Positions 52,610 through 64,000 of a stretch of 64,000 nt of DNA are shown in pieces. A program made the translations under genes and the position numbers. This stretch comes from Pseudarthrobacter sp. MM222 (GTDB lineage Bacteria > Actinomycetota > Actinomycetes > Actinomycetales > Micrococcaceae): contig NZ_OX352321.1 of assembly GCF_947090775.1 (NCBI RefSeq), positions 4,030,001 through 4,094,000 of the forward strand, read 5' to 3'. The stretch's first letter is position 1. Every line of letters begins with the position of its first letter. Below the pieces are notes generated by a model. The model was not told the origin of the DNA. It did no database searches and saw nothing but the letters and a program-made list of their open reading frames with translations.

Positions 52610-52857
52610 CCCTGTTACCCGTCCCCCGGGCGCCTGGGCGTCGGGGGTGGGAAATCTGTGGTTACAACATGTGCTCCCGCCCTTTGGGGGCGGGGGTGGT
52701 GTTGTTATTCAGTTGTGGTTTTGTTCCCGTGGCAACAAAGCCGGCGGGACCGGGTTTGTTGGTTGGGAACCACATAGTGGACGCAAGCAGTCTTGTTTCT
52801 TTGTACCACCCCTGGGTGCGAACCCCTTTTGAACGGGTTCGCGGGGTGGTGTGTGGT
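52610..52857 (-). other. 23S-5S spacer with 23S processing-stem strand
   Basis: No gene. At 52771-52789 it carries the sequence complementary to 56114-56135 in the 16S-23S spacer; these two flanks form the long precursor stem around 23S. A GC hairpin at about 52675-52697 contains the 1-nt difference between the two operons. Confidence 0.7.
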
Positions 52858-58023
<5,166 letters not shown>

Positions 58024-58620
58024 GAAGTAAAACAAAAACAGACACAACCACCACCCCCGGGAAAACGGGAGAAAATGGCCGCACAAAATTTGAAACCAGC
58101 TGTAAAAACCAGACCACACCACGGGGTGGCATAATCCAGTCAATTCAACCAATTAATAATAAATTGGTATCAACAAACTTGGCACACTATTGAGTTCTCA
58201 AACAACAGACACACCCGGCACCACCACAACATCTCAGCCGTGGATCGCTCCGGAGCAACTTTTCAAACTTACCCGGTTCCAGCCCCCGACGCAAATCCCG
58301 CTTCCAGGACCCACACCAGCAACCAAACCAACCCCACCCGAACCCGCAGCGCACAAAACGCCAACCAGATCCTGGCCTTGAAAATTTTAGGGGATTGGCC
58401 GCCTCCGGTTCCCAGCATTCCCGCTGGTCTCCCTCTCGGCGACTTAGAAAACAATACACCCACCCAACCCCCACCGCAACTCCACCCGACATGGCCTCGC
58501 TACCCCGCTAAATCCGCGCCAGCACTGGCCGCGATGGCCCCTCAAGCCCTCCGAACGAGCCCCGCGGATACAAACACATTCTGTGCGTTGAGTCACCCCG
58601 GCGGGCCCTGCGTCCCGCCA
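58024..58620 (-). promoter_or_regulatory. Leader and probable promoter zone of rRNA operon 1
   Basis: The first 180 nt form the transcribed leader; it contains GAGAACTCAATAGTGTGCCAA (minus strand, 58178-58203), which pairs with the 16S-23S spacer. Farther right the region is rich in ACC/CAA on the plus strand and probably holds the promoter(s), but I could not pick a reliable -35/-10 pair. Confidence 0.6.
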
Positions 58621-59493
58621 TGATGGGCCGACACTCGAGTGGCACCGCCGTCCAGCTCGCTACGTAATCACTGGCCGGCGTTCAGGGGCCACGCGGAGAC
58701 TCGCGGTCACTGCGACCGCTCCTCCCGAGCGGAAACCAGTTGCAGCCTCGGCCCGGTCCTTCGGTAAGTGCCCGTACCACTTCGGTGATCCCGAAGACAC
58801 GGTCATCGCCGCTCAATTGCCAACCGGCTCCATACGGCGCCGTACGACGTGCCTTAGAAGTGGTCACACCTGGCCCTGCGCCAGGTCGCCTGCGATCAGT
58901 TCACCGCTGCCCGCTTCGTGTTGTCGACGTAGCGATCCCGCCTACCGCTGACCCGTGGACGCCTCCGGGCACATCTGCGGAGGCGACGCGAAGCCAGAGC
59001 CGCCAGGGAATCTGGGAGTGTCTGAATAACGGTGGATCCGGGGTTGGCCCTGACACGCCGGGCGTTGCCTGGCGGGAAGGACCTGCGAAGCGACGCAACC
59101 CGTGTGGCCCGGTGGGGCCCTTCGTGAGGTGGACTTCGCGGGACGAATAGACCAGGACTGTGGAACCTGATTCGACCGGGCCTGGGCCAGCTTCGGTTCG
59201 GCCACCGCGGAGGCCGCGTTACCCGACGCGTGGGCCGCCGGCCCACCTATGGCTGCCCGCCCTCGGTCCGACCGTCTCGTTCTTCCCTCGGGTTGAGTAG
59301 CAAGCCGTGGAGGCAGTGGGATGGTCCTCTCGGAACCGCCGCGGAGTCCGCACACCGGCCAGGGAAGAGCAATCCGACTCTCCCTGGGTACTGTCGAATT
59401 CGGATCCGCGCCTTTGGGCGCAGAGGACCCGTGGCCCTGTTGCGTCGGATAGTCCTGAGTCGGTCATCGGGAGACTCCGGGTTTCGGCCGTCG
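58621..59493. other. Unassigned 870-bp stretch between tandem rRNA operons
   Basis: Open frames exist on both strands, but none has a recognisable domain, a good ribosome-binding site or normal codon bias. Short hairpins are present (for example CCAGGGA...TCCCTGG at 59359-59387). It may be decayed mobile-element or gene remains; no family could be identified. Confidence 0.4.
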
Positions 59494-59800
59494 TATCAGC
59501 GCCGGTCGAAAAGTGAGCCGATTCACGGGGTGAAAACTGAGCCAAACTGATCCACGTTGACCAAATTATTCTGCCGTATTTTCGGGTCTTGTCGAGGGCA
59601 GCGATTCGATCCGGCGGTTCCTAAGCCCGCAACTGGAGCCTTTAGGGGTGACGACCTCTGCGTGGTGGACGATGCGGTCGATCATCACGGAGGCGACGAC
59701 TTGGTCTCCGAAGACATCGCCCCCGCGGGCCAAACTCCGGTTCGAGGCCAAGATCAGCGAGGCGTGTTCATAGCGTGAGGGCACTAGCTGGAAGAACAGT
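59494..59800 (-). mobile_element. IS21-family remnant (one terminus plus istB 3' fragment)
   Basis: Left of the istB fragment lie GTCGAAAAGTGAGCC (59506-59520 region) and GTGAAAACTGAGCC (59530-59544 region), the imperfect direct repeats usual at IS21-family ends, and TATCAGCGCC at 59494, close to the typical TGTCAGCGCC terminus. The istA gene, most of istB and the other end are missing. The fragment stops about 76 bp before the rRNA duplication boundary at 59877. Confidence 0.72.
59566..59800 (-). pseudogene. istB ATPase C-terminal fragment
   Basis: About 77 codons: LFFQLVPSRYEHASLILASNRS, then GDVFGDQVVASVMIDRIVHHAEVV. This is the C-terminal end of IstB, the AAA+ helper of IS21 transposition (compare FQLVSRRYERGSLILTSN and GEVFGDPVIATAILDRLLHH). 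The Walker A and B region is absent and the frame upstream no longer resembles IstB, so it is a non-functional relic. The tail after VVTPKG diverges from intact family members. Confidence 0.8.
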
Positions 59801-60048
59801 CCGAAGCGTCGGCCTGTTCGCGTGTACCGTATCCGATCGATATGTTCTGCCTCGTGCTGCTGGGAGCAACATGCTCACTGGAGTCCGGCGGGATGTCGTC
59901 TGCGGAGGTCCCGCCGCCGCCTCTCTCGCAGGGGCCGGTGGTGGGCGCCCGGAGGCGGGGACGGGACGGGGCGGCCACGGGCCGGGGCGGGGACGGGCTC
60001 TGCCCGGCGGTTGTGGCGGGTTGTTTGGTGGTGGGGGGTTAAATGCGG

Positions 60049-60079
60049 GAGAGCCTCCAGACGGTGTCTGGAGGCTCTC
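60049..60079 (-). terminator. rRNA operon terminator (copy 2)
   Basis: Same 14-bp stem as at 52448-52478, beyond the second 5S gene. It should separate this upstream operon from operon 1. Confidence 0.85.
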
Positions 60080-60092
60080 GACCGTAATTTAT

Positions 60093-60210
60093 GTCCGGCG
60101 GTGACCTACTCTCCCACACCCTCCCGGGTGCAGTACCATCGGCGCTGTGGGTCTTAGCTTCCGGGTTCGGGATGGGACCGGGCGTTTCCCCCACGCTATG
60201 ACCGCCGTAA
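60093..60210 (-). rRNA. rrf: 5S ribosomal RNA (operon 2)
   Basis: Identical by eye to the copy at 52492-52609. Confidence 0.95.
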
Positions 60211-60459
60211 CCCTGTTACCCGTCCCCCGGGCGCCTGGGCGTCGGGGGTGGGAAATCTGTGGTTACAACATGTGCTCCCCGCCCTTTGGGGGCGGGGGTG
60301 GTGTTGTTATTCAGTTGTGGTTTTGTTCCCGTGGCAACAAAGCCGGCGGGACCGGGTTTGTTGGTTGGGAACCACATAGTGGACGCAAGCAGTCTTGTTT
60401 CTTTGTACCACCCCTGGGTGCGAACCCCTTTTGAACGGGTTCGCGGGGTGGTGTGTGGT

Positions 60460-63576
<3,117 letters not shown>

Positions 63577-64000
63577 GACCACAAAAGATCAAAAACGCTA
63601 TTTCGAGAGAACCACGAAAACCACCCGGACACCACCACCACAACCCAAAAGGGCCACAGCACGCAGTACCCGGACAGATCCAGGTTCATATTCTTGGAAA
63701 TTGCTTCTTATAAAAGATGCTCGCGTCCACTATGTAGTTCTCAAACAACAACCCCGTACCACACACCCCACACGAACCCCCACAAAAGGAGGGCCAAACC
63801 GTGCGCTCGGTGCAGCCAGGAAACCAGAAACAAACCAGTCCCGGAAGTTACCTCCCGGTCCTGTTGTCTCAGGACCCAACAGTGTGCCAAACACTAAACC
63901 GCCCGTACCCGCCCCCGCACCGTTCCAGGACACCCTCAAGAGGGGATCCGTACTGGGTGCCGGGAAAGAACCGACGGCCGCTATTCGTTGATATTCCACC
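63577..64000 (-). other. 16S-23S spacer of operon 2, incomplete
   Basis: The first 424 nt of the spacer, matching 55975-56398, including both processing-stem strands (63716-63737 and 63863-63892). No tRNA gene. The 16S gene lies beyond the window. Confidence 0.85.

Noticed and set aside
59230..59550. Plus-strand open frame of 106 codons left of the IS relic
   Set aside because: No ribosome-binding site or domain, and it runs into the IS21 terminal repeats.

Overview
The window comes from a high-GC actinobacterium, most likely Arthrobacter or Pseudarthrobacter. Grounds: strongly GC-biased third codon positions, actinobacterial forms of Dcd, PutA and HU, several promoters set directly against start codons, and rRNA spacers without tRNA genes that carry the actinobacterial 'GAGAACT' processing motifs. 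The genus is an inference; no database search was possible.

Layout. 1-6.4 kb: ion transport and housekeeping (5'-truncated-by-window mrpA, an Atg22-type MFS protein, a KhtT/KhtU-like regulated cation:proton antiporter, dCTP deaminase, a START-fold protein). 6.5-22.9 kb: a large exopolysaccharide (EPS) locus. It holds a chain-length/tyrosine autokinase, a lipoprotein, a 1024-residue secreted propeller/LamG/FN3 protein, a CTP:glycerol-phosphate-type cytidylyltransferase, a lipoprotein glycerophosphodiesterase, a flippase, a CDP-alcohol phosphotransferase, a polymerase-like membrane protein, two glycosyltransferases, an SGNH hydrolase, a WcaF-like acetyltransferase and the initiating sugar-phosphate transferase. 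Together these suggest a Wzx/Wzy-type polymer that carries phospho-alcohol and acyl decorations. 23.3-27.9 kb: tRNA-Gly(CCC), a small basic protein, an N5-(carboxyethyl)ornithine synthase-like enzyme, an MFS exporter divergent from a LysR regulator, and a small CxxC protein. 27.9-34.3 kb: a proline-use locus (putA, an amino-acid permease and a divergent LysR regulator); near-identical AT-rich sites lie in front of putA and between permease and regulator. 34.3-51.5 kb: assorted metabolism (panD, AEC transporter, sarcosine-oxidase-like flavoenzyme, HNH lipoprotein, trehalase fused to a degenerate trehalose-phosphatase domain, parallel beta-helix protein, luciferase-like monooxygenase, HerA-like ATPase, DUF559 protein, and a thioredoxin/NHL protein coupled to a CopD/CtaG fusion). 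51.6-51.9 kb: HU.

52.3-64.0 kb: two tandem rRNA operons, both on the minus strand. One is complete (16S-23S-5S) and the second is cut by the window end in its 16S-23S spacer. The visible duplicated part is about 4.12 kb and differs only by a few indels/substitutions near its 5S end. The 2 kb between the operons contain the leader/promoter zone of the complete operon, an unexplained stretch without convincing genes, and a decayed IS21-family end with an istB fragment that abuts the duplication boundary.

Limits: start codons were chosen from ribosome-binding sites and family length by eye; all family names come from motif recognition and not from searches.
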